From: an uncultured Mollicutes bacterium
GTDB taxonomy: Bacteria > Bacillota_I > Bacilli_A > RFN20 > CAG-826
NCBI GenBank assembly: GCA_945936135.1
Contig: CAMESG010000003.1
Location: 62,001-126,000, forward strand
DNA length: 64,000 bases
Direction: 5' to 3'
Position numbers and translations under genes: made by a program. A model generated the notes under the pieces. The model did not search any database. It worked only from the letters and a program-made list of their open reading frames with translations, and was not told the DNA's origin. Position 1 is the first letter of the stretch. The number at the start of each line of letters is the position of its first letter. This document shows, piece after piece, positions 50,574-57,761 of this stretch.

Positions 50574-51302
50574 TTATTTTCTTGCAATATCTTCCTGAAT
50601 TTTGGAAACAGGGAGACGCTCAAAGGTGATCATATCCACAAAAGGAAGGACGTTTTGCAGCTTTTCTTCTGTGTTGATCGTCCAGGTGTTGATATAACGG
50701 CTTTTCGCTAGACGAATCGTATCCGAATGATTGACCAAGCAATCTTCCACATCCAGATAGTCGAAGCATTTGGCGAATTTTTTCAAACCGAAATGCTCTT
50801 TCCCAAGGAGCAATCCACGCGTGAAGCGCCTTCTTCCAAAACCTAAGAGAGAACGCGGGTCAAATGAGATGATGGTGTAGCGTTTCTTATCTTTCACGCC
50901 CTTCAATGCCTTGGCAACCGCAGAGCCAACCTTCCAAGTTTTTCCTTTAAACGGTTTAAGTTCGATGACCATCGGAACTCTTTCCTGGCACATGGCCATG
51001 ACCTCTTCCAAGGTCGGAAGATCGCTTCCGTCCCTTAACTTATAAGAGGTTCGGATATCGTGAAGGGTTAGATTTTCGATAATGCCATTCTTCCCCGTTA
51101 CACGTTCCATGTCCGAGTCATGACAAACGAGCAACTTGCCATCTAAGGTCAAATGCACGTCCAGTTCAAAGGCGACATTTGCCTGAACCGCTTTTTTGAA
51201 AGCGGCCATGCTATTTTCCGGCGCTTCTTCATCGTGCAGACCGCGATGGGCGATCCCTTGAAACAAGAGAGGATCGAAGTTTCTCAATTTGCGTTTGCTC
51301 AT
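50574..51302 (-). CDS. glpQ: glycerophosphodiester phosphodiesterase
   Basis: The 242-residue GDPD enzyme has the catalytic motifs GIAHRGLHDEEAPENSMAAF (first His) and AFELDVHLTLDGKLLVCHDS (Glu, Asp and second His), then VIELKPF and TWTINTEEKL at the end of the TIM barrel. It releases glycerol-3-phosphate from deacylated phospholipids. No signal peptide is present, so it is cytosolic. TATCAT lies exactly six bases before ATG and no Shine-Dalgarno is seen. Confidence 0.93.
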   Translation of the reverse strand: MSKRKLRNFDPLLFQGIAHRGLHDEEAPENSMAAFKKAVQANVAFELDVHLTLDGKLLVCHDSDMERVTGKNGIIENLTLHDIRTSYKLRDGSDLPTLEEVMAMCQERVPMVIELKPFKGKTWKVGSAVAKALKGVKDKKRYTIISFDPRSLLGFGRRRFTRGLLLGKEHFGLKKFAKCFDYLDVEDCLVNHSDTIRLAKSRYINTWTINTEEKLQNVLPFVDMITFERLPVSKIQEDIARK

Positions 51303-51308
51303 GGGAAA

Positions 51309-51314
51309 ATGATA
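51309..51314 (-). promoter_or_regulatory. -10 element for a leaderless mRNA
   Basis: On the minus strand TATCAT is followed by TTTCCC and ATG at 51302. Confidence 0.55.
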
Positions 51315-51339
51315 GGCTACACCCTTTGAAAAGGCAAAG

Positions 51340-51364
51340 AAAAAGGAGCCTGGTTAAGGCTCCG
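51340..51364 (-). terminator. terminator of the tRNA-Asn/tRNA-Glu transcript
   Basis: GGAGCC and GGCTCC pair around TTAACCA and are followed on the minus strand by TTTTT. Confidence 0.85.
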
Positions 51365-51400
51365 ATTCTTTCGAACTTTGCAGTTCGAATTGTGGTTTAT

Positions 51401-51476
51401 TGGTGACCCGTATGCGGTTCGAACGCATGAATGTATCCTTGAAAGGGATATGAGTTAACCACTTCTCCAACGGGCC
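51401..51476 (-). tRNA. tRNA-Glu (anticodon TTC)
   Basis: Acceptor GGCCCGT with ACGGGTC (one G-U), loop CTTTCAA with anticodon TTC, T arm GCGTTCGAACCGC, CCA encoded. It is 3 bases downstream of tRNA-Asn. Confidence 0.95.
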
Positions 51477-51479
51477 AGA

Positions 51480-51554
51480 TGGCGCTCAGCATAGGGCTCG
51501 AACCTACAACCGATCGGTTAACAGCCGATTGCTCTGCCATTGAGCTAGCTGAGC
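51480..51554 (-). tRNA. tRNA-Asn (anticodon GTT)
   Basis: Acceptor GCTCAGC with GCTGAGC, loop CTGTTAA with anticodon GTT, T arm AGGTTCGAGCCCT, CCA encoded. It is cotranscribed with tRNA-Glu. Confidence 0.95.
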
Positions 51555-51694
51555 GCATACGCGAACTTCGCGCTTGAAAATAATATACACCTATCCCTTT
51601 GGTTGCAACTACTTTTTGAAATTCGCACCGTCCAACTTGTCTTTTCCGAAAAAGAAAAGGCGTGACGCGCATTTATTGATGCTGAAACGCGAAA

Positions 51695-51716
51695 GAAAAG
51701 GGCCCGTTTGGGCCCT
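51695..51716 (-). terminator. terminator of acpP
   Basis: GGGCCC and GGGCCC, a palindromic pair, form a stem around AAAC and are followed on the minus strand by TTTT. Confidence 0.8.
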
Positions 51717-51734
51717 CGGCGTTCGAAGTTTGAA

Positions 51735-51962
51735 TCAAAGATGCGACTCGATGACGGCGTAAAGATCCGCAACCGTTTTGATGGTCGGAAGCTTTTCGGG
51801 CTCCAAGATGATGCCGAACTTATCTTCCAAATCGAAGGAGAGTTCGACAACGTCCAAGGAATCCAATCCGAGATCTCTCAAAGTCTTGGTTTCGTCAACC
51901 GACGTCATGCCAAGCTTCTCCGCAAAAAGTTTTTTGATTTCTTCAAGTTTTTCGTTTGCCAT
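51735..51962 (-). CDS. acpP: acyl carrier protein
   Basis: The 75-residue protein carries the phosphopantetheine site DLGLDSLDVVEL with Ser in DSL, and the acidic helices typical of AcpP. It is the central carrier of fatty acid synthesis and the substrate of the thioesterase at 13.9 kb. The start at 51962 is chosen because GTGAGGAAAAAGTA precedes it; an upstream in-frame ATG overlaps TATAATG, the -10 element at 51982-51987. It stands alone between the pilus operon terminator and its own terminator. Confidence 0.95.
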   Translation of the reverse strand: MANEKLEEIKKLFAEKLGMTSVDETKTLRDLGLDSLDVVELSFDLEDKFGIILEPEKLPTIKTVADLYAVIESHL

Positions 51963-52010
51963 TACTTTTTCCTCACAGGTCATTATAGTTTGCTCCTTCT
52001 TCTTGAGGCA

Positions 52011-52036
52011 AGAAAAAGAGGTGCAGAGCCTGCACC
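52011..52036 (-). terminator. terminator of the Tad-like pilus operon
   Basis: GGTGCA and TGCACC pair around GGCTC and are followed on the minus strand by TCTTTTT. It closes the operon 24 bases after the last pilin-like gene. Confidence 0.85.
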
Positions 52037-52059
52037 CCTTCGATCATGGCTTTATGAAA

Positions 52060-52212
52060 TTACATATTCTCGACCATACTGACGACTTCGCTGTCTTTGG
52101 CAGCGATACGGCCTTTATCTTGTTGGATGTTCTCGATGCAGGCAGTCGCGATAGCGCCGAAGACAGCCATCGAGAGGAAGAGCGTAAGAAGGGCTCCTTT
52201 GATTTCAGACAT
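52060..52212 (-). CDS. 50-residue pilin-like protein (second copy)
   Basis: ATG at 52212 (AAAGGATAAAAACA site) opens MSEIKGALLTLFLSMAVFGA, followed by a polar tail ending EVVSMVENM. It is homologous to the neighbouring 50-residue gene: both begin SEIKG and continue with LL-x-L-hydrophobic-FG. The KG pair followed by a hydrophobic helix looks like a type IV/Flp prepilin cleavage site (after Gly), which would leave a mature pilin of about 44 residues. The usual Glu at position +5 is missing. Position at the end of a Tad-like operon supports the pilin role. Confidence 0.6.
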   Translation of the reverse strand: MSEIKGALLTLFLSMAVFGAIATACIENIQQDKGRIAAKDSEVVSMVENM

Positions 52213-52268
52213 TGTTTTTATCCTTTCATATGGGTAGATGATATCCTTGCGGATTCCCCTAGATTTCG

Positions 52269-52421
52269 TTAGCCGCTCGACGTGACCGGGATGGCTTCGT
52301 CCACGCGCTGTACGACGGCATCGCGCGTTTTTTCAAAGACGGCAATCAAGCTTCCGCCTACGACGCCAAAGATGGTCAACACCAAAAGCAGTCCTAAGAG
52401 CTGACCCTTAATTTCGGACAC
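52269..52421 (-). CDS. 50-residue pilin-like protein (first copy, GTG start)
   Basis: A perfect AAAGGAGGTGAGAATT precedes GTG at 52421. The product is MSEIKGQLLGLLLVLTIFGV, then GGSLIAVFEKTRDAVVQRVD and TSSG. Its resemblance to the next gene (SEIKG, LL, FG) shows a tandem duplication. It has the size and layout of Flp-type major pilins, with a candidate prepilin cleavage after Gly6 but no Glu5. The strong ribosome site suits a highly made structural subunit. Confidence 0.6.
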   Translation of the reverse strand: MSEIKGQLLGLLLVLTIFGVVGGSLIAVFEKTRDAVVQRVDEAIPVTSSG

Positions 52422-52436
52422 AATTCTCACCTCCTT

Positions 52437-52784
52437 TCATGAAATTGGCCTATAGAAACCCACAATGCAACTCCGCACGACGCGGACGTTGAAAGGGGAT
52501 TTCTTCATAATGATCGGCGTATAGGTTTTCTGCACCGCGAAGGTGAAGGTTTCTCCTACCGCCGGGGTCGAGGAAGACTCAAGGGTTAAGGTTGCGCCTT
52601 GCTTGACCACGTATTCTTTCGTCGCGGGCGATAACCACCCGTCGTACGACACGCGATTCCCAACGTACATTGCGATCGCATCCAAGGTTTGATAGGTGGC
52701 GTTCAAGATGAGGAGGTCCGCCCCGAAAAGGAAGACGGACATCAAGAAGACGACCGAGAGAAGCAAGCCCATCTTATACGACAT
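52437..52784 (-). CDS. pilin-like/TadE-like small membrane protein
   Basis: The 115-residue protein starts MSYKMGLLLSVVFLMSVFLFG, one hydrophobic helix, then a likely extracellular beta domain (YQTLDAIAMYVGNRVSYDGW, FTFAVQKTYTPIIMKKSPF). The helix plus small globular domain is the layout of TadE/TadF-like pseudopilins. It overlaps the TadC-like gene by 11 bases and precedes the two 50-residue pilin-like genes by 16 bases. The exact family is not recognised. Confidence 0.55.
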   Translation of the reverse strand: MSYKMGLLLSVVFLMSVFLFGADLLILNATYQTLDAIAMYVGNRVSYDGWLSPATKEYVVKQGATLTLESSSTPAVGETFTFAVQKTYTPIIMKKSPFNVRVVRSCIVGFYRPIS

Positions 52785-53445
52785 ATAGCGATCCCTCCAT
52801 GATGCTTGTTAGCGATAGCGACAAGGCGATGATCGCAATCCCGCTTCCCATCAGGGGCAAGGACGAAAGCGTCTTCAAACGTTCGTGCCACTTCTCCACC
52901 TTCATGCGATGCTTCTGTTCGCTAAGTTGCCCAAACAGACGTTCGAACTGTCGAACGTAAACCCCACCTTGCCCATCATCAACCATTTGATAGATCGAAA
53001 GCATGACTTGCTTAATCGAGATGTCTTTGAAGGCGTTCGCAAACTCTATAAAGGGTTCCACGGACTTATCTTCTTCAATCCCGGAAGAGAGCTTCTCCAA
53101 TCGCCCCTTCATTTCTTCGCTTGCAAAGCCCGTGATTTCCTTCAAGGCGGAATACACATTGAATCCATCTTGAACATAGACGCCGAAGAAGGTGAAGAGA
53201 CGGACAAACTCTAAGGTCATCTCCCGATCTTTGCGGTCTAGCACCCTTCGAAAACGCCCAAGATAGAAATAGACCGCCATCATCCCGGCCATCACAGGCA
53301 AGATGAGATAAAACGACGGGCCAAGAAAGAGATAGAGCAAGACGGTGACCAAAACCGACATCGTGCCCAAGACAATCGCAAAGGCGATTTCCCTGCTAAC
53401 ATTTAACCCGGCTGCCTCAACCGATTTCTTCCATCGCTGAATCAT
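52774..53445 (-). CDS. TadC-like inner membrane platform protein (T2SF domain)
   Basis: The start at 53445 has GGAGGAAAATC upstream. The 223-residue protein has two N-terminal spans (FAIVLGTMSVLVTVLLYLFL, YLILPVMAGMMAVYFYLG), a cytosolic helical domain (TLEFVRLFTFFGVYVQDGFN, FANAFKDISIKQVMLSIYQM) and a C-terminal span (LPLMGSGIAIIALSLSLTS). This is the T2SF/GspF fold in the order found in TadC. With the TadB-like protein it would form the platform that the ATPase turns. Confidence 0.75.
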   Translation of the reverse strand: MIQRWKKSVEAAGLNVSREIAFAIVLGTMSVLVTVLLYLFLGPSFYLILPVMAGMMAVYFYLGRFRRVLDRKDREMTLEFVRLFTFFGVYVQDGFNVYSALKEITGFASEEMKGRLEKLSSGIEEDKSVEPFIEFANAFKDISIKQVMLSIYQMVDDGQGGVYVRQFERLFGQLSEQKHRMKVEKWHERLKTLSSLPLMGSGIAIIALSLSLTSIMEGSLYVV

Positions 53446-54244
53446 GATTTTCCTCCGTTTCAAATTCCCGATCCGCCTCTTCTAACAAGGCGACATCTTG
53501 ATCACTTTCCTTCTCCTTCTTTTTCTTTCGTTTTTTCTTCTTCTCTTTTTTCTTTGAAGAAGCTCTTTTTGGCTCAGCGACCGTATAGGCGAACGCCAAC
53601 AAGGAAAAGGCCATCAACAGGAAGAAGAGTCCTACCGAGCCTAGATAGATCGGCGTGTTTCGAACCGAGTCGAAGAAGGCACCAAGACCAAAACGAAGGA
53701 AGACGAGAATCGCGGTAGATAGCAACCAAAGAAGGATGTTTTGCACCATATTTCGCGCGGCGGTCTTCTCTTTTTCGCGTTGGATCGATTCAACGCGGTT
53801 CAATTCTTCGAGAAGGTTTCCGCTTAATTTCAAGATGTCCCCACCTTGATTGAGATAGAGGTCTAGAACGCTAAGAAACATGTCGTAAAGATCGCTTTGG
53901 AAATACCCGGCCATGAATTTCGCCTTCTCCAAAGGATCCATCGTCGAAGCGGATTCCATGGTGTTCAACAGCTTTCCTTCCGCCCCTTCTTGGGAGGCAA
54001 AGAAAGCTTTTTCCAAAGAGGCGTTCGCCGACAAGGAAATCACGTAAGCGTGCACGAAGCGGTAGCATTCGTGTTGGCGTTTCGATCGATCAAAGTAATT
54101 CTCCAGTACGGGGCGAAGCAAGAAGAACGATCCCCCGAAATAGAAAATGCCAATCGCCAAGCCAAGAAGCAATTGCTCCGAGCTAAAATAAGCAAGAAGT
54201 CCCGCGATGACGGAGATGATAAAAAAAGGAATCAAGAACTTCAT
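53417..54244 (-). CDS. TadB-like platform protein with a lysine-rich tail
   Basis: The 275-residue protein starts at 54244, overlapping the ATPase stop (ATGA). It has two N-terminal spans (IPFFIISVIAGLLAYFSS, LLLGLAIGIFYFGGSFFL), a helical T2SF domain (FVHAYVISLSANASLEKAFF, DMFLSVLDLYLNQGGDILKL, NLLEELNRVESIQREKE), and two C-terminal spans. The last 50 residues are unusual: a long run of Lys/Glu (SSKKKEKKKKRKKKKEKES) followed by an acidic end. It may contact the ATPase or the membrane surface. Confidence 0.75.
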   Translation of the reverse strand: MKFLIPFFIISVIAGLLAYFSSEQLLLGLAIGIFYFGGSFFLLRPVLENYFDRSKRQHECYRFVHAYVISLSANASLEKAFFASQEGAEGKLLNTMESASTMDPLEKAKFMAGYFQSDLYDMFLSVLDLYLNQGGDILKLSGNLLEELNRVESIQREKEKTAARNMVQNILLWLLSTAILVFLRFGLGAFFDSVRNTPIYLGSVGLFFLLMAFSLLAFAYTVAEPKRASSKKKEKKKKRKKKKEKESDQDVALLEEADREFETEENHDSAMEEIG

Positions 54245-55215
54245 TTGTCTTCCGCCTTTCGTTTGTAGATCAATTCCACACACTTCCTGCGCTCGTTGCT
54301 TTTGGCGATACTATCGATGTAACGATAGATCCTTCCTTCTTTGCATTCCTTCTTGAGGTAGATGAAGAACGGGAAATGGTGATAGACATCCTTTAACGTT
54401 TCCCCGTAGACGAGTTTTTCGCCCGACATCATCGCCATGCGGGCAATGCGAGAAGGGATCGATTGGATGTCTTTTGCGTGTAGAGTGGTCAGGATGGGAT
54501 GCCCGCTCATGACGCAATGCAAAGCTTCCAACATTTCTTTCCCGCGGCTTTCCGCCACGATCAGATAGTCTGGGTTGTTGCGCAAGCCATTTCGGATCAA
54601 AGAGGAGAAAGAGGCATCTTCCATTCGTTCGTCGACGAGCCAGCTCGTCATATCGAGATCGCTAGAGCCGCGGCTTAATTCCAATTCTTCAACGTTGTCG
54701 ATGACGATCACCCTCGTATAGGGAGGCAAGGCCGAAAGGAGGTACTTTTGAAGTTCCGTTTTTCCTGAACCCGTCTCTCCGGCGATCACGATGGATTTCT
54801 TTTCTTGAAGGGCCTTCATGACCAAGGGTTTGGCTTCGCCCCAAAAGGCGAGATCATCTTCTTTGATGGCGCTTCCTTCCTTGCCGATTCGCAAAGAGAA
54901 TGAATAGGATTTTTCATCCTTTACCCTCGTCAAGGAAAGGAAGGTCGCGTTCAGACGGTAGCGTGAAAAGGATATGTCAAGGATCGGGTTCATATAGGAG
55001 AATTGCTTCTCGGAATAGTTCGCGATCTGGCGAAGGAACCGTCCGACGTCCATGCTTGTCACTTCCATTTCAAAGGGGTGTCTACCCGTCGAAGAGTCCT
55101 CGAAAAAGATGCGCTCGCCGTTATAAGAAATGTCCGTTACCGTATCGATTTTTAGCAATGGGGAAAGGAAGGAATCTTCGAGGTAGTCCTTCAATCGCTC
55201 GTTCATCGTGCTCAT
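54241..55215 (-). CDS. TadA/CpaF-type secretion ATPase
   Basis: The 324-residue ATPase lacks the long N-terminal domain of full-size TadA. It contains SIVIAGETGSGKTELQ (Walker A, residues 146-153), the Asp box DNVEELELS, Walker B DYLIVAESRGKEMLEAL and the His box MSGHPILTTLHAKD. It should power pilus assembly from the cytosol. GGAGGTGATCGG precedes the start, which overlaps the TadE-like gene stop. It is a clear member of the CpaF branch rather than PilB/ComGA, but competence-type function is not excluded. Confidence 0.9.
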   Translation of the reverse strand: MSTMNERLKDYLEDSFLSPLLKIDTVTDISYNGERIFFEDSSTGRHPFEMEVTSMDVGRFLRQIANYSEKQFSYMNPILDISFSRYRLNATFLSLTRVKDEKSYSFSLRIGKEGSAIKEDDLAFWGEAKPLVMKALQEKKSIVIAGETGSGKTELQKYLLSALPPYTRVIVIDNVEELELSRGSSDLDMTSWLVDERMEDASFSSLIRNGLRNNPDYLIVAESRGKEMLEALHCVMSGHPILTTLHAKDIQSIPSRIARMAMMSGEKLVYGETLKDVYHHFPFFIYLKKECKEGRIYRYIDSIAKSNERRKCVELIYKRKAEDK

Positions 55216-55592
55216 CCGATCACCTCCTTGATCGTAAAGGTCGTGCTTCTTGAAATCTCATTCCAACCAAAGTTGGCTTTGCATTGAAACGAGAGGGTCT
55301 GGAAATGCCTTGAACCGCCCACAGGGTTCTTGAAAAGCAATTTGACGGACATCGAAACGCAATGAGGTTCGAGATTAATCTTTGCGTAATCGCGCAAATA
55401 CGCCGTCGATAGATCGTAATCAAAATAGGGACGCGTCAACGTTTGCTCATTATCGTAATTCACGACGCAAGCGGCCAAAGAGGATGGAGACAAAGCAACA
55501 TAAGCCCGATTCCAGGCGCTCCAATTCAAAGAAAAGGTGAAACTCGTCAAGAAGCCAATAAGCAGGACACCACCAAAAATCATCTCGACCAT
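55212..55592 (-). CDS. TadE-like pseudopilin
   Basis: The 126-residue protein has an N-terminal helix right at the start (VEMIFGGVLLIGFLTSFTFS) with Glu3, then an extracellular beta-rich part (FDYDLSTAYLRDYAKINLEP, SMSVKLLFKNPVGGSRHFQT). TadE-like minor pilins have exactly this arrangement. Its start overlaps the stop of the upstream gene (TGATG). The N-terminus lacks a long leader, so processing may differ from classical prepilins. Confidence 0.6.
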   Translation of the reverse strand: MVEMIFGGVLLIGFLTSFTFSLNWSAWNRAYVALSPSSLAACVVNYDNEQTLTRPYFDYDLSTAYLRDYAKINLEPHCVSMSVKLLFKNPVGGSRHFQTLSFQCKANFGWNEISRSTTFTIKEVIG

Positions 55593-56629
55593 CAGGATAT
55601 CTCCATATCGATGTAGTAACGATTCCCACCCGGGGCAAGGCCGTCTTTCTCGTTCTTCTGCGTGGTCAAAAACGCCCAGTATTCTTTATCCATCTTGAAG
55701 GTAACCTCGCAATCATAACGGGCATCCTCTCCTTGGACACTTAAGGGCATCAAAAGCTCTTTGGTTGCAATTTGGCGTTTCGCATCTTTCAAAGTTTTTG
55801 ACATCTCGCAAGTGCCCTTATCGATATAAAGCGATCTCTTCAGCAAGAAACGAACGGCATCATTCTCGTATTGGCTTACCAAATCGAAATAGACGTCGCC
55901 CGTATTCGCGTCCGCTCGATCGGCGATATTCTTGAATTCCCGATAATGGTTCTTAACCTTTAACGTCACGTTGGTCGCGTAGGTCATAATCGGCGATGAA
56001 TCATCTTCATAACGTTTCTCGAATCGGGCGAGGAAAGGAGCCAAAACCTGCCCACTATGATCATTGGATTGAGCGAAGCAGTAGTAATACTCCAAACAGG
56101 AATCTTTGCCGACCATTTGAGGACGAGCAAAATCATAGCTCGCTCGATGCGGGTGGTATTCGGTTCCGGGGACAAAATAATAAGGGTTGTCTTTGGTGTG
56201 GTATGGCTGCCCGCCTCCGCTCATCTTCTCGAAGTTGAATCCCCAAGAGCCACCCGCTTTGTTCCGAATGATCAAATCGACGTAATATGGGGTCCCAGGC
56301 TCCGCATCACAAAGGATTTCGCGATCCAAAACAAAGTGGTTCCCCGAAGTCACCGTGAACATCGTTTTTCCGATTTCTCCCACCCTTTCATCAAGATCCG
56401 TGACCATCACGTTTCCAACTTTGCGCCGAATAAGCAGCGTGTAATAGGTGATCTCAATGGTCGTCGAAGAGGTCAACCAAAGATCGAAAACCCAATGGAA
56501 GGGCTGGCGATAAACGATCTCCGTCGTGTAGCACGTAAAAGCGTAGGACCCTCCATTAAACGGAATGGCAGAAAGGCAACCTAATGTTCCAGGGACAAGA
56601 AGGAACCAAGCCTGCTGTTGCGTCTTCAT
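55592..56629 (-). CDS. hypothetical exported protein of the pilus operon
   Basis: The start at 56629 (GAAGAAAGAAGGG site) gives MKTQQQAWFLLVPGTLGCLS, a weak signal-like segment. The 345-residue product is rich in Tyr, Phe and short strands (FDLWLTSSTTIEITYYTLLI, YYFVPGTEYHPHRASYDFAR, VTLKVKNHYREFKNIADRAD). No transmembrane anchor is obvious beyond the start. I do not recognise the family. Tight coupling to the pilus genes (overlap on both sides) suggests a pilus tip, adhesin or assembly factor. Confidence 0.5.
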   Translation of the reverse strand: MKTQQQAWFLLVPGTLGCLSAIPFNGGSYAFTCYTTEIVYRQPFHWVFDLWLTSSTTIEITYYTLLIRRKVGNVMVTDLDERVGEIGKTMFTVTSGNHFVLDREILCDAEPGTPYYVDLIIRNKAGGSWGFNFEKMSGGGQPYHTKDNPYYFVPGTEYHPHRASYDFARPQMVGKDSCLEYYYCFAQSNDHSGQVLAPFLARFEKRYEDDSSPIMTYATNVTLKVKNHYREFKNIADRADANTGDVYFDLVSQYENDAVRFLLKRSLYIDKGTCEMSKTLKDAKRQIATKELLMPLSVQGEDARYDCEVTFKMDKEYWAFLTTQKNEKDGLAPGGNRYYIDMEIS

Positions 56630-56982
56630 AAGAGCCCTTCTTTCTTCGCGTCTAGGAAAACAGGTTCGCAAACCCTCTTCCGAAGCCTTCGATAATCGCG
56701 ATCCGAAAGGCTAGACACATACCAAAACAGATAATGGAGACCACGTTCCAAGGCTTCGCTTACCAGAACACGACGTTCAAACGGATCGAGCGTTGCGTAG
56801 TATTCGCTCATATCCAAAAGGAAGCGGCGTTCTGGGGAATCTTGAAGCGACAAGAGTTCCTCTTTCGTTAACGAAGATATCGGCGAATTCGTCGACATGC
56901 CAAACTTCAGAAGGCTTTTTCGATAGGCGCCGCGCAAGGCTTCGGCGTAGGGGCGAAAGGCGTATTCCGTGATGATTCCCAT
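56626..56982 (-). CDS. 118-residue hypothetical protein, first gene of the pilus operon
   Basis: GGAGGATCGCTTTC precedes ATG at 56982. The product is a charged helical protein (PYAEALRGAYRKSLLKFGMS, SLTKEELLSLQDSPERRFLL, DPFERRVLVSEALERGLHYL) without membrane segments, so probably cytosolic. It overlaps the next gene by 4 bases. As the first gene of a secretion operon it could be a regulator or ATPase partner; this is speculation. A -10-like TAATAA lies about 25 bases upstream of the ribosome site. Confidence 0.5.
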   Translation of the reverse strand: MGIITEYAFRPYAEALRGAYRKSLLKFGMSTNSPISSLTKEELLSLQDSPERRFLLDMSEYYATLDPFERRVLVSEALERGLHYLFWYVSSLSDRDYRRLRKRVCEPVFLDAKKEGLL

Positions 56983-57197
56983 GAAAGCGATCCTCCAATT
57001 TAGGGTTCGCTCTCGTTATTAACGAAAGAAAGGCGGCGAGGACGAAAAAAGAGGATCCGACAACGAAGAAGTCGCTTCTTATTCTTTCGGCCCCTTGCCG
57101 TCTTTTTCTCCTTCAAGATTTTTGTTTTCCCTGTAACAGAATTTGCATTTTCTTCCGTTTCTTTCTCTTTGGGCTAGGGGCAAAGCAGATTTTGGAC

Positions 57198-57203
57198 TAT
57201 TAT
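57198..57203 (+). promoter_or_regulatory. -10 element for a leaderless mRNA
   Basis: TATTAT is followed by CATTCC and then ATG at 57210. No Shine-Dalgarno is present. Confidence 0.55.
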
Positions 57204-57209
57204 CATTCC

Positions 57210-57761
57210 ATGATTCTCTTAATCGGACCTTCCGCTTCGGGAAAAACCGAAGTCGCCAAACTCTTAATGAAAAGCCACTCGATCCGCAAAGTCGTGACGC
57301 ATACGACCCGGCCGCCTAGGATTCATGAAGTCGATGGCGTCGATTACCATTTCGTCGACATCCCAACCTTTGAATCCTTAAAAGAAAAGGGAGAATTCGT
57401 CGAAACGACGTTTTTCTCAGGGAAGTACTATGGTTCCAGCAAGAAAGAAGTCGCCGACGACAAGGTCTTGATCGTCGATCCCGCGGGGTTAGATTCCTAT
57501 CTTGCCTTGAAGGATCCTCGTGTCATCTCCTTCTATCTCAATACGTCAGAAGAAATCCGCAAGCAAAGAATGATCGAACGTGGCGATAAGAAAGAAGATA
57601 TCCAAAACCGCCTTCTGAACGATCGAAAGGCATTCGCCAACGTCGCTCCAACGACCTTCACGTTAGAAAACGAAAGCGGATCGCTCGAAGAATTATCCGA
57701 AACAATCTACGATCTATACCAAAAGGAATTAAAGAAACTCAATCGCGTTTCTTCCTTCTAG
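57210..57761 (+). CDS. guanylate kinase-like P-loop kinase
   Basis: The 183-residue protein has the P-loop ILLIGPSASGKTEVA, the GMP-binding region VVTHTTRPPRIHEVDGVDYH and FVETTFFSGKYYGSSKKEV, and the lid ERGDKKEDIQNRLLNDRKAF. It would phosphorylate GMP to GDP, or be a paralogue with altered substrate. ATG 57210 is preferred to an upstream TTG because the -10 element lies six bases before it and the family starts there. Its last 23 bases overlap the convergent CNNM gene. Confidence 0.9.
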   Translation: MILLIGPSASGKTEVAKLLMKSHSIRKVVTHTTRPPRIHEVDGVDYHFVDIPTFESLKEKGEFVETTFFSGKYYGSSKKEVADDKVLIVDPAGLDSYLALKDPRVISFYLNTSEEIRKQRMIERGDKKEDIQNRLLNDRKAFANVAPTTFTLENESGSLEELSETIYDLYQKELKKLNRVSSF

